A stretch of DNA of 64,000 nt from Jiulongibacter sp024742395 (GTDB lineage: Bacteria > Bacteroidota > Bacteroidia > Cytophagales > Spirosomataceae), in the NCBI GenBank assembly GCA_965249455.1, contig OZ252236.1, positions 3,162,001 through 3,226,000 on the forward strand. The letters run 5' to 3'. The position numbers and the translations under genes were made by a program. Within the stretch, counting starts at the first letter, position 1; the number at the start of each line of letters is the position of its first letter. Positions 18,105 through 26,218 of this stretch are shown here, piece after piece. Below the pieces are notes generated by a model, which worked only from the letters and a program-made list of their open reading frames with translations, did not search any database and had not been told where the DNA came from.

Positions 18105-18155
18105 TGTCGTTATTAAAACATTAAAATAGTCCAAACACAACATAAAGACATTTGC

Positions 18156-18180
18156 GGTTTGCCGCCAAACCATCGGGTTT
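18156..18180 (+). promoter_or_regulatory. Two mutually exclusive hairpins in the GH108 leader
   Basis: GGTTTG (18156-18161) can pair with CAAACC (18166-18171) around a CCGC loop. The same AAACC (18167-18171) can instead pair with GGTTT (18176-18180) around ATCG. The two stems cannot form together, an arrangement that could serve a leader switch. There is no T-run, so any control would be on translation or by a binding protein. This is pattern only. Confidence 0.3.
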
Positions 18181-18219
18181 AGTACTGGTGGGGGAAAGAT
18201 TAACCATCCGATTATTTGT

Positions 18220-18801
18220 ATGACTAAAAGACGTATTAACGTTTTTCTGATTACAGTTAGTTCTTTAATTTTTTGTACGAACGTTTACTCAGCTTCATTT
18301 GAAAAATATGCACCCAAGTTGCTACGTTTTGAAGGAGCAGGATACGGCATCCATCAGCCGATTTGGGGAGAAAAAGACTTTACGAAGTCAGAGGCCCTAA
18401 GTATTCACCGTAAACACTACTGGGATCGCTTCCATGGAGATTTATTTAAAAGTCAGGAAGTGGCAGAGGTATTTATTGATCATATCATTAATGCCGGAAT
18501 AGGTAGAAATGCTGCCAATGTAAAAGCTTTTGAAGCAATTATTGGGGTAGAGCAAGACGGTGTCTTAAGCATTGAAGACGTCAATAGAGCCAATAGTTTC
18601 TATTTTGCAGAGCAAATTGTAAATCCGTATGTGAAATACAGAGTGCTTTATTACAAAACAAGAAGCCATGCGGCCGAAAACCCAGGTTGGATAACCAGAG
18701 CCAAAGCATTTTTAATGCGAAATAGCTATGGTACCATTAACCTAACAGACGTTAGCCTACCGGATTCGGTAGAGAGAAGATTTAGACATGTTAGACTTTA
18801 A
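18220..18801 (+). CDS. Secreted GH108-type lysozyme-like protein with PG-binding region
   Basis: The 193-residue protein has a signal peptide (about residues 1-25, ending VYSA). LLRFEGAGYGIHQPIWGEKD near 35 contains the single acidic residue expected to be catalytic in GH108 (Glu38), followed by ALSIHRKHYWDRFHGDLF near 59, a common GH108 spacing. VFIDHIINAGIGRNAANVKAF and IGVEQDGVLSIEDV (about 92-125) match the peptidoglycan-binding half (PG_binding_3) that normally follows. Family members in phages and secretion loci cut peptidoglycan; here it is chromosomal and stands alone. Family assignment is fairly good. The biological role, remodelling or attack on other cells, is unknown. Confidence 0.8.
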   Translation: MTKRRINVFLITVSSLIFCTNVYSASFEKYAPKLLRFEGAGYGIHQPIWGEKDFTKSEALSIHRKHYWDRFHGDLFKSQEVAEVFIDHIINAGIGRNAANVKAFEAIIGVEQDGVLSIEDVNRANSFYFAEQIVNPYVKYRVLYYKTRSHAAENPGWITRAKAFLMRNSYGTINLTDVSLPDSVERRFRHVRL

Positions 18802-18823
18802 TTAGGCTCTAGCGAGCCATTCA

Positions 18824-18858
18824 AAAGCCCGTCACTTATAGAAGTGATGGGCTTTTTT
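18824..18858 (+). terminator. Rho-independent terminator after the GH108 gene
   Basis: AGCCCGTCACTT and AAGTGATGGGCT form a 12-bp stem with one G-T pair, followed by six T. A smaller stem, GGCTC-tagc-GAGCC, lies just before it at 18805-18818. Confidence 0.85.
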
Positions 18859-19086
18859 GTTTGCTTCCCTACATAAGCACCTCATAATTTCAAGGACACA
18901 GACTATCTTTAAAAGCTAAAAAAAGTACAGTATTATCGGCTTTAATTTGTGCTGCAATTGCAATTATAAGTCACTGGTTTTTTATATACGTTACAGTTAT
19001 TGCGGATTTTATTTTAAATTCCATTATTAAGAATAGAAATGGAAATCATTTCTGAGTGACATGTATATTAACAGCTTAGCCATCAT

Positions 19087-19791
19087 TTAGTCAAGCTTTC
19101 CCTTAATAGCAATTACAATTTCTCTTATTTCAGTTCTTTTGTTAGTTTCAAGTTTACGATATAGGTTCTCGCAATGTTTTTTTACTGTTTTGGGATCGAT
19201 AAAAAGGATATCAGCAATTTCTCTGTATGTCAATTCTTGAGCCAGAAACGCTAGAATCTCTTTTTCTCTTTGTGTAAGCAGATTGTAACGCAAAAAGTAC
19301 CTTTCATAAGTTTTACTCACACCCACCATAGCATCCACTACACGTTTAATTTGAGGAATATCCTTTGGCTCCAATGAAATAGAAAGAAATTCGGAATCAT
19401 TTAATATTCTAGTTGAAGTTAGAAAATAGATAGTGGGTTCATCGGACAAAACTTTCCAATCCTGCACAAATGAGAATACAAGATCTGGATCTCTTTTACG
19501 CATTTCTCTATGTATGTTTGGGAAAGTAACATTTAGGGTATATTCAGACTGATGCCTTGGGAAAATTTCTGAACCACACTCCTGTAACTCTTGCATCTCA
19601 TACCGTACCCGATTTCGTCCGTTAGGCGAGAGATACCTAAACGAAAGATCGTTGATAGCATTAATATGCATAATTCCCGGGATTACCGATGCCAAGTCAT
19701 CTGCTGTCAACAAGCCTTCTTTTATTAACTGACTTATTCTGTAAAGGGTTTTGGGTGAAACCTCTTGCATTTCCCTATCTGTAAGATTCAT
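19087..19791 (-). CDS. LuxR-family transcriptional regulator
   Basis: The 234-residue protein ends in a LuxR/GerE helix-turn-helix (about 170-230): LLTQREKEILAFLAQELTY, then REIADILFIDPKTVKKHCENL and YRKLETNKRTEI, carrying the usual Glu, Ile and Val positions. The first 160 residues lack a receiver-domain Asp pattern. They hold a mixed alpha/beta segment (SEYTLNVTFPNIHREM, then PTIYFLTSTRILNDSEFLSI) that could be a PAS-like sensor. It diverges from a stand-alone LytTR gene, with an inverted repeat between them. Targets are unknown. Confidence 0.88.
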   Translation of the reverse strand: MNLTDREMQEVSPKTLYRISQLIKEGLLTADDLASVIPGIMHINAINDLSFRYLSPNGRNRVRYEMQELQECGSEIFPRHQSEYTLNVTFPNIHREMRKRDPDLVFSFVQDWKVLSDEPTIYFLTSTRILNDSEFLSISLEPKDIPQIKRVVDAMVGVSKTYERYFLRYNLLTQREKEILAFLAQELTYREIADILFIDPKTVKKHCENLYRKLETNKRTEIREIVIAIKGKLD

Positions 19792-19895
19792 TAATTATCA
19801 ATTTAACTAGCTTATAAATGTTTGCTTTCTAATTAAAACTCCAAGAGGAGTCTAAAAATACGCCGGTTGCCGTATTGACTAACTAAACTAACCCA

Positions 19896-19929
19896 TTTTG
19901 CTTTGTACTATGCTTTTATCAAAGCAAAA
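19896..19929. promoter_or_regulatory. Perfect 10-bp inverted repeat between luxR-type and LytTR genes
   Basis: TTTTGCTTTG (19896-19905) and CAAAGCAAAA (19920-19929) are exact inverse complements separated by 14 bp, inside the 190-bp region between two divergent regulator genes. The place suits an operator read by either regulator. A transcript hairpin is the alternative. Confidence 0.45.
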
Positions 19930-19981
19930 ACGGGAAAAATACCCTTTTAAATCAGGAATTTTCTCGTGGCATTAAAATGCC

Positions 19982-20308
19982 ATGATTTTGAATTTTGAAA
20001 TATCAGATTCTTATACCATGAAAAGACTTCAGTACCCTCCAGAAAATGAAATCCTTTACTTAAAAGGCATTGTAAACTATACGGAGTTCCACTTAAAAAA
20101 TGGAAAAAAGCTAATTAGCAGCTTTACCTTACGTAGACACCAAGAAAAACACACAGACTTCTTAAGAGTCAGTAAATCTCACCTAATTAATCCAGACGGC
20201 ATTAAAAAAGTAAAAACATCAGGAACTGATAAAACGGTGATTTTAAAAAATGGAGATGAAGTCAAGGTAAGCAGGAGAATAAAAAATGTAATATCAGAGA
20301 ACTTATAA
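19982..20308 (+). CDS. Stand-alone LytTR DNA-binding domain protein
   Basis: The 108-residue protein is almost entirely one LytTR domain: NEILYLKGIVNYTEFHLKNG near 23, the central FTLRRHQEKHTDFLRVSKSHLIN split over residues 47-70, and a beta-hairpin end with NGDEVKVSRRIKNVI. There is no receiver domain and no membrane segment. The gene ends 13 bp before a large secreted FG-GAP protein gene, so the two are probably co-transcribed and this regulator may control that surface-protein cluster. A slightly later Met (residue 13) is an alternative start. Confidence 0.88.
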   Translation: MILNFEISDSYTMKRLQYPPENEILYLKGIVNYTEFHLKNGKKLISSFTLRRHQEKHTDFLRVSKSHLINPDGIKKVKTSGTDKTVILKNGDEVKVSRRIKNVISENL

Positions 20309-20321
20309 CATCAAATTTGTA

Positions 20322-23300
20322 ATGAATAAGAGATATTTAATTATTCTTGGTTTCTTAGTTCTATTTCAACCTTCCTTTTCTCAAGAATTTAAAGAAATAC
20401 CCGGCAGCCAAATACCCGGACTCTATCTGGCCTCATTTGATTATTCAGATATTGATGCCGACGGTGATCTGGATGTTGTTTTGATGGGCTTTGATGGTTC
20501 TCAGGTTGCTACTTCCCAAATTTATAAAAATAACGGTTGCGGTATTTTTACTCTTGATGCCTCAAATTCTCTCCTAGGACTAGGAGATGGAACGGCCAAA
20601 TTTGCTGATTTTGATCTGGACGGAGATGATGATCTTTTGTTAACAGGGAGGACTAACATGAATGGAATCCCTGACAGTAAAACCATTATCTATCAGAACA
20701 CTGGAAACCATTCTGGCAACTTTGTATCTACCACTGCAGATTTAGCAAATGTAGGGGGTATCGCTGAAGTGGCAGATTTTGATGGTAATAATTACCCCGA
20801 TGTACTGCTCTGCTACAATACCACTAAACTTTTTCTCAATAGCGGCTCTTGGTCATTTACGGAGAAATCAGGAAACCCTTTCTCCTATTACTATGCCTCA
20901 GCTGCTTCCGGCGATATTGATGGGGATAATGATATAGATCTTTTTCTAACCAAAAACGGTCAGGCAAAGATTTATACAAATGATGGAAATGCAAATTTTA
21001 CTGAGAAAGCAGGTAACAATATTCAATGGGTTTATTCATCCACAGCAGATTTTTTTGACTCAGATAATGATGGGGACCTGGATCTATTTGTGACTGGAGT
21101 AAATACTGATAATGGATATACTCAAACTGCCAATTTATACCGAAATAATGGTAATGGCATTTTTTCACAAATAAGCTTACCAAATGTTGTAGGATTCCAA
21201 GTGGCTGGTGTCGGAATTGCCGATTTTAATCAAGACGGGAAAGAAGATATTTTTGTTTCGGGATCTACTAACAGCTCGCCTACCTATCAGGCAAACGTAT
21301 ATCTCAATCAAGGCTCAAATACTTTTCAGTTAGCTTTTTCAAATCAAATAACACCACTGACAAGTGGTGCTAACAGCGTTTTTGACGTCGATTCTGACGG
21401 TGATTTGGATCTGGTAATCTCAGGCTATAGTGGCTCATATAGTGCAAAAGTCTATAAAAACGATATTGTAACCGGTGTAGATGAAGTGAATACCTGCGGA
21501 CCATTTACCTGGATAAATGGAATTACCTATTCATCCAGTACAACGGCATTCTACATTATACCAAATGCCACTCAAAATGGATGCGATTCTACTGTGATGC
21601 TTGATCTTACAATCAACATACCGGAATCTGTCCAGAACGTCACGGCATGCCAGAGTTATACCTGGATCGATGGTAATACGTATACAGAAAAAACTTCTGC
21701 TTCTTACACCATCGTTGGAGGGTCTTATATGGGCTGTGACTCCATAGTTCATTTAGAACTTACAGTTGAATCGCCATCTCCCACCACAGACTACGTCATC
21801 ACGGATCAAAGTACCTACACATGGATAAACGGATTTACCTATGCCGCAGGAGGTAATAACATCGCCACCTACACTCCCGCAAACCCTCAGGGATGTAGTA
21901 ATCCAATAAGTCTTAATCTTACTCTAAATGCTGCCGGAGTAAACTTTGAAGATGAACCTAAATTCCAATGGGTACAGCAGGTAATAGAAACTAGCGATAA
22001 CCTTAACTGTGCCTGGACAGATATAGTTGAAAGCACAATGCTAACGAATGGGGATATAGTAATATGGGCAAAAAACCAGTGTACCATTTATCTGGACGAA
22101 CAGGCCTTCGACCCGGGCGGTAGTTTTTTGGCAAGGATATCAAAAGATGGTGACCTTGTCTGGATTACAAATCAGCAATCTGTTGGCGGATTTGTATTAA
22201 AAATGTGTTCCGATGAAAATGACAACATTTACTGTTTTGTCAACAACTCCCCTAACGTTATCCGGAAATTCAATTCTTCGGGACAGTTTGTCACGGAGTT
22301 TAGCTTTCAGGGAAAAAATGCAAGTATCAATGACCTTTTTATAAAGAACAATTACCTCTATATAGGTGGCTATATCAAAAAATATGGCTCAGATCCTACA
22401 CCATTTGGTTTAGCAGACCCAATAGCCTCAGACGCCTTTCTTGCAAAACTAGACGCCACTACAGGAGCATTACAATTTGCCGGAAGTGTACAAGGTAATG
22501 GAGAAAGTAATTTCAGCGAAATGGATATTGACAGCCAGGGTAATCTATATGTCACTGGTGAATTCGGCTATACAAATGATTTTGATTTTGGAACAGGTAG
22601 TCAAGTTTTTAACGCACCTTTTGGATCACATTATTCAGAAAATGATTTTAGCGGGACTGTATTTCTAGCAAAATACAATGCGGCATTTGAATTGCAATGG
22701 CTTAAACCTTTCAGAAACAGTGGCAATTCAATTCAGCGATCAAAAGCCCTCTTAAAAGACCCCGCCGACAATTTTCTCTATTTGGCTGGTGAATATAGAA
22801 GCACCATTGACCTTGATCCTTCTGCGGCATCTGCCACACAGACTACCAACAATAAACTAAACATTTATTTATCTAAATATGACCTTGATGGTAATTACAT
22901 CTGGGGTAAAAACTTTGGAGGTCTGGAAAATGACCGGATGGAAGGTTTTGATATTGACTCTAACGGAACATTGCTCTTAGCTGCCGCTTCAAATATTAAG
23001 ACCGTACCTCACCCCACTAACCCTTCATGGGAATTAACAAAAGCGGATATTGAATTGCACAAATACCTGTCATCTGATGGCTCACTTCTTTGGAGAAAAA
23101 GTTTTACCAGTTTATACGGCGGTAGCATTGATGAAGACCGTAACTCCATCCGCGGGCTTTATTCCGCAAATAACGGCGGCTATGTAGCCATAGGTACCTT
23201 TACCAGCACCATGGATTTTGACGATAGCCCGGCATATGCCAGTAAAACCTTTAACCCAAATGTTGATTACTACGGACAAGATGTCTTCATCATGAGCTAT

Positions 23301-23534
23301 GGCAACACCCCGCCCTGCTCAGAAAATATTGTACTAACCAGTCCTAGTGATGACATTTCTACTCAGGGGATAGAACTGGAAGCCAATGCAACTATCGGGG
23401 AAATAACAGCAAGCAATAAAATTCAAAGCGGAGCCACTGCCACCTATCGGGCTGGGAAATACATAAAACTAGCCCCCGGCTTCACCGCTCAAACAGGGGC
23501 CCTGTTTAAAACCGAATTTGGAGGATGCAATTAA
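20322..23534 (+). CDS. Large secreted FG-GAP/VCBS repeat protein with GC-X C-terminal domain
   Basis: The 1070-residue protein has a signal peptide (ending PSFSQ). It then has about seven FG-GAP/VCBS repeats (about 30-385) with Ca-binding cores such as DIDADGDLD, DLDGDDDLL, DSDNDGDLD and DVDSDGDLD. Three Ig-like repeats follow (about 388-540) of the form TWINGITY...GCDS...LDLTI, then a beta-propeller-like region (about 555-995), and finally a roughly 65-residue C-terminal domain ending EFGGCN. That last domain recurs in two other proteins here and probably marks export or surface attachment. It is likely a cell-surface adhesin or scaffold. Codon use matches the window. Confidence 0.88.
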   Translation: MNKRYLIILGFLVLFQPSFSQEFKEIPGSQIPGLYLASFDYSDIDADGDLDVVLMGFDGSQVATSQIYKNNGCGIFTLDASNSLLGLGDGTAKFADFDLDGDDDLLLTGRTNMNGIPDSKTIIYQNTGNHSGNFVSTTADLANVGGIAEVADFDGNNYPDVLLCYNTTKLFLNSGSWSFTEKSGNPFSYYYASAASGDIDGDNDIDLFLTKNGQAKIYTNDGNANFTEKAGNNIQWVYSSTADFFDSDNDGDLDLFVTGVNTDNGYTQTANLYRNNGNGIFSQISLPNVVGFQVAGVGIADFNQDGKEDIFVSGSTNSSPTYQANVYLNQGSNTFQLAFSNQITPLTSGANSVFDVDSDGDLDLVISGYSGSYSAKVYKNDIVTGVDEVNTCGPFTWINGITYSSSTTAFYIIPNATQNGCDSTVMLDLTINIPESVQNVTACQSYTWIDGNTYTEKTSASYTIVGGSYMGCDSIVHLELTVESPSPTTDYVITDQSTYTWINGFTYAAGGNNIATYTPANPQGCSNPISLNLTLNAAGVNFEDEPKFQWVQQVIETSDNLNCAWTDIVESTMLTNGDIVIWAKNQCTIYLDEQAFDPGGSFLARISKDGDLVWITNQQSVGGFVLKMCSDENDNIYCFVNNSPNVIRKFNSSGQFVTEFSFQGKNASINDLFIKNNYLYIGGYIKKYGSDPTPFGLADPIASDAFLAKLDATTGALQFAGSVQGNGESNFSEMDIDSQGNLYVTGEFGYTNDFDFGTGSQVFNAPFGSHYSENDFSGTVFLAKYNAAFELQWLKPFRNSGNSIQRSKALLKDPADNFLYLAGEYRSTIDLDPSAASATQTTNNKLNIYLSKYDLDGNYIWGKNFGGLENDRMEGFDIDSNGTLLLAAASNIKTVPHPTNPSWELTKADIELHKYLSSDGSLLWRKSFTSLYGGSIDEDRNSIRGLYSANNGGYVAIGTFTSTMDFDDSPAYASKTFNPNVDYYGQDVFIMSYGNTPPCSENIVLTSPSDDISTQGIELEANATIGEITASNKIQSGATATYRAGKYIKLAPGFTAQTGALFKTEFGGCN

Positions 23535-23563
23535 TCTAATTTATACAAACCGATCTTACAAAA

Positions 23564-23594
23564 GCCCCTCCCTAGATGGAGGAGTTGGGGTGGG
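23564..23594. repeat. REP-like GC-rich hairpin between two secreted-protein genes
   Basis: CCTCC-ctagat-GGAGG (stem within 23567-23583) is followed by GTTGGGGTGGG, in a region otherwise poor in G and C. Short dispersed elements of this look are common between genes in Bacteroidota. I found no second copy in the window, so the repeat status is inferred. Confidence 0.35.
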
Positions 23595-23612
23595 ATCAAA
23601 AACACAATACCA

Positions 23613-24664
23613 ATGAAAAAAATCACTACTCTACTCGTCCTATGCCTTTTAGGATACACCCTCACTGCCCAAACCGTACGCCGCGTAAACGGTGACCCCG
23701 CCATCACCGGTGTAAATGTCTATAATACCATTCAAGCCGCCGTAGATGCTGCCAATACGGATGATATTATTTTGATTGAGCCTTATGGTAAGAATCAAGG
23801 AGAAAACCCATCTTACTATGAAGAAGTAATGGTGGACAAAAGACTGCACTTTAGAGGAAATGGATATAACTTAGATAACCCTCTTTCTCCAATTGAACCT
23901 TTAGATAGGCGTTCAGTGACAATTGGCAGAGATTTTATCTTCAATATTGGCAGTAACGCAAGTACGGTTTCTAACATATTTTTCGCTCAAGGTGTTAAAG
24001 TTTATTCTCCAAATGTTAAAATTGAATCTTCTAAAATAGATGGAGAGTTAAGGTTTTACAGCACAGAGAACTCCTCAACAGTTATTACTGAAGGGACATC
24101 CCCAATACTTAGAAAGTGTATCTTGAGGTGGGTCGTAGATGGCAGGAGTAATCTTTCGCGAACTAATTCAAACTTAAACTTACTTTTAGAGAATTGTTTA
24201 GTTTGGGGCTATATAACTAGTACAGATAATTCTATTTTTAAAAATTGTCAAATACAAGGTCTTTCTAGCGTAGATAACTCTGTTTTCACTAATTGTATAT
24301 TCTATACTCAATTTGTTGGTATAAATGGTTACAATTACAATAATGCTATATCTTACAGTCTAAGCTTCGCAGATGACCTTCCCACTCTTGGAAACATATA
24401 AATAATGCTGCTTGGCAACAGGTCTTTAAGGGCCCATCATCAAGTAATAGTTCTTACATTGGAGAAAATGACAGTGTTTTATCGAACTCTTCTATCGCAA
24501 AAAATGCAGGTCAAAATGGAGGAGACTTAGGCATTTACGGAGGAACTTACCCCTACGAGCAATCAGGTCTTCCCCACCACCCTATCAGCACTTTCTTCAT
24601 AAATAGTGGCATTGGAAATGACAACATTGACATAGACGCTGTAATCACCATCAAAGCCAACTAA
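23613..24664 (+). pseudogene. Secreted right-handed beta-helix-like protein (one frameshift)
   Basis: The first frame (23613-24403) gives a signal peptide (ending YTLTAQ) and a beta-helix-type start, NTIQAAVDAANTDDIILIEP near residue 38. Short strand-turn repeats follow (SKIDGELRFY, NCLVWGYI, NCQIQGLSS, NCIFYTQF). The frame stops at a TAA right after LPTLGNI. The next frame continues without a gap as NNAAWQQVFKGPSSSNSSYI and ends VITIKAN at 24664, two bases before the next ATG. One missing base near 24393-24400 explains the break. The joined protein has about 350 residues. It lacks the GC-X C-terminal domain of its neighbours. The pectin-lyase-like fold is inferred, the function unknown. Confidence 0.7.
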
Positions 24665-24665
24665 C

Positions 24666-25952
24666 ATGAAAAAACTAAGCCTATTATTTGGCTTGGTGTT
24701 TTCAGGTTTGCTTTTGCAGGCTCAGAGCATCAGCCAGGTAGAGTATTTTATAGATAATGACCCGGGTATTGGCAATGCCACCGCCTTGTCCATAACTCCG
24801 GGTAATGAAGTTACCGCCAGTTTCTTCTTTCCTGTTACAAGCCTAACTGATGGCTTTCACTACCTATCCGTGCGGGCACAAGACACAGACGGTGATTGGG
24901 GAAATACTACTTACCGTGTCTTTGCCAAATTCAATACAGATTTAGGCATCGTACCCACTCCACAAAACATCACAGCCCTGGAGTATTTCATTGACAATGA
25001 TCCTGGCCATGGAGCAGGCACTTCCATTCCTATTACACCGGGTTTGGCATTGAATGAAATTCCGTTTTCCTTTTCGGTCAATAGCCTCACAGATGGTTTT
25101 CATATCCTTTCTGTGCGGGCAAAGGATGCTGGTGGCGACTGGGGAAATACTAATTACCGTGTATTCGTGAAGTTTAATACGGCCCCACCGGTGAATACGC
25201 CGCCATCGCCCATCACCTATCTGGAATATTTCATTGATAATGATCCCGGTGCTGGCAATGGCACCAGTGTACCAGTGAGCACTTCTCTGAACCTTGATAA
25301 TTTGGCATTTCCAGTAAACCTCAATGGGCTTTCAAATGGTGTTCACAGGCTCTCAGTACGCTCAAAAAATGCGAATGGCGACTGGAATCAGGTGAATTAC
25401 CAGTCATTTACGGTCAGAGACAATATAGTGGCTTTGGGTAAAGTAGCCGATGCTTTTTGCCGCGAAAATGTATTTTCGGTTCCTTTTACGGTTTCGGGTA
25501 GCTTTTCAGCTGCCAATGTTTTCACTTTGCAACTCTCTGATGAAAACGGCAGTTTCAGCAGTCCTACCACACTAGGCTCTGTTACAGGAAATACCTCGGG
25601 TAGCATACAGGCCACCATTCCGGCGGGCGTTACCGTAGCTGCGGGTTATAAGTTGAGAATTGTGGCTTCTGATCCGGCAGAAACCGATCAGCCGTTTAAG
25701 CTTTTCGAGGTGCTGGATGTTTGCCCGCCACCCTGTGCCAATAGTGCTATACTTTCAAGTACCAATGATGACATTTCAGGCTCTATTACCTTAATTGAAG
25801 TGAGTAATACGGTAGGTACCATTCAGGCCAGCAATAAAATCACCAATGGGGCACGTGCCACTTATAATGCAGGTAAATACATAGAGCTCACTCCAGGTTT
25901 TCTGGCAAGCTCGGGTACCGTTTTTACGGTAGAAATGGGTGGCTGTGAATAA
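24666..25952 (+). CDS. Secreted protein with three tandem EYFIDNDPG repeats and GC-X C-terminal domain
   Basis: The 428-residue protein has a signal peptide (ending LLLQA) and three tandem repeats of about 80 residues (about 22-100, 102-180 and 185-262). Each starts with (V/L)EYFIDNDPG and ends with LSVR(A/S)(K/Q)(D/N)xxGDWxxxxY. An Ig-like segment (about 265-355) precedes the C-terminal domain: NDDISGSITL near 365, ASNKITNGARATYNAGKY near 386, end MGGCE. It begins 2 bp after the beta-helix gene, so the two are translated together. It is likely surface-exposed; the function is unknown. Confidence 0.8.
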   Translation: MKKLSLLFGLVFSGLLLQAQSISQVEYFIDNDPGIGNATALSITPGNEVTASFFFPVTSLTDGFHYLSVRAQDTDGDWGNTTYRVFAKFNTDLGIVPTPQNITALEYFIDNDPGHGAGTSIPITPGLALNEIPFSFSVNSLTDGFHILSVRAKDAGGDWGNTNYRVFVKFNTAPPVNTPPSPITYLEYFIDNDPGAGNGTSVPVSTSLNLDNLAFPVNLNGLSNGVHRLSVRSKNANGDWNQVNYQSFTVRDNIVALGKVADAFCRENVFSVPFTVSGSFSAANVFTLQLSDENGSFSSPTTLGSVTGNTSGSIQATIPAGVTVAAGYKLRIVASDPAETDQPFKLFEVLDVCPPPCANSAILSSTNDDISGSITLIEVSNTVGTIQASNKITNGARATYNAGKYIELTPGFLASSGTVFTVEMGGCE

Positions 25953-26037
25953 AATTTCTTTGCTACTTCCCACTTAGGCTTATCCTTTTTACCTAAGAAT
26001 GTTCTAAAACCATACGGAATTCAAGACAATGGTTTAA

Positions 26038-26083
26038 TACTCATTCGATGAATTGCGTTCTCGCATATTCCATCGGATGAGTA
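26038..26083. repeat. Long inverted repeat upstream of the O-antigen ligase-like gene
   Basis: TACTCATTCGATG (26038-26050) pairs with CATCGGATGAGTA (26071-26083) over 13 positions with one T-G pair. The 20-base spacer itself contains TGCG-ttct-CGCA. No T-run follows, so it is not a standard terminator. A smaller CTTAGG/CCTAAG pair lies at 25973-25997. Confidence 0.4.
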
Positions 26084-26218
26084 CTCTTAACGGGTTTACC
26101 ATGTACTTCTTTTTTGTCACAAAGCACACACTAAATGTAAAAGAGAAGTAACATTATCAAATGTTAATTATCACCAATACATTTTAAAACCTACGCTTTT
26201 TAGAAGATTAACTTAGTC

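Larger units (their letters stand above)
17819..18219. other. Intergenic region with the GH108 gene promoter and leader, 401 bp
   Basis: The first 270 bp are very AT-rich with no ORF or strong hairpin. The last 125 bp hold the promoter box and structured leader of the following gene, listed separately. No RNA gene or repeat was found. Confidence 0.6.

Noticed and set aside
24666..25460. CRISPR-like array from spaced repeats
   Set aside because: The repeats are protein-coding and about 240 bp long; no short direct repeats with regular spacers occur anywhere in the window.
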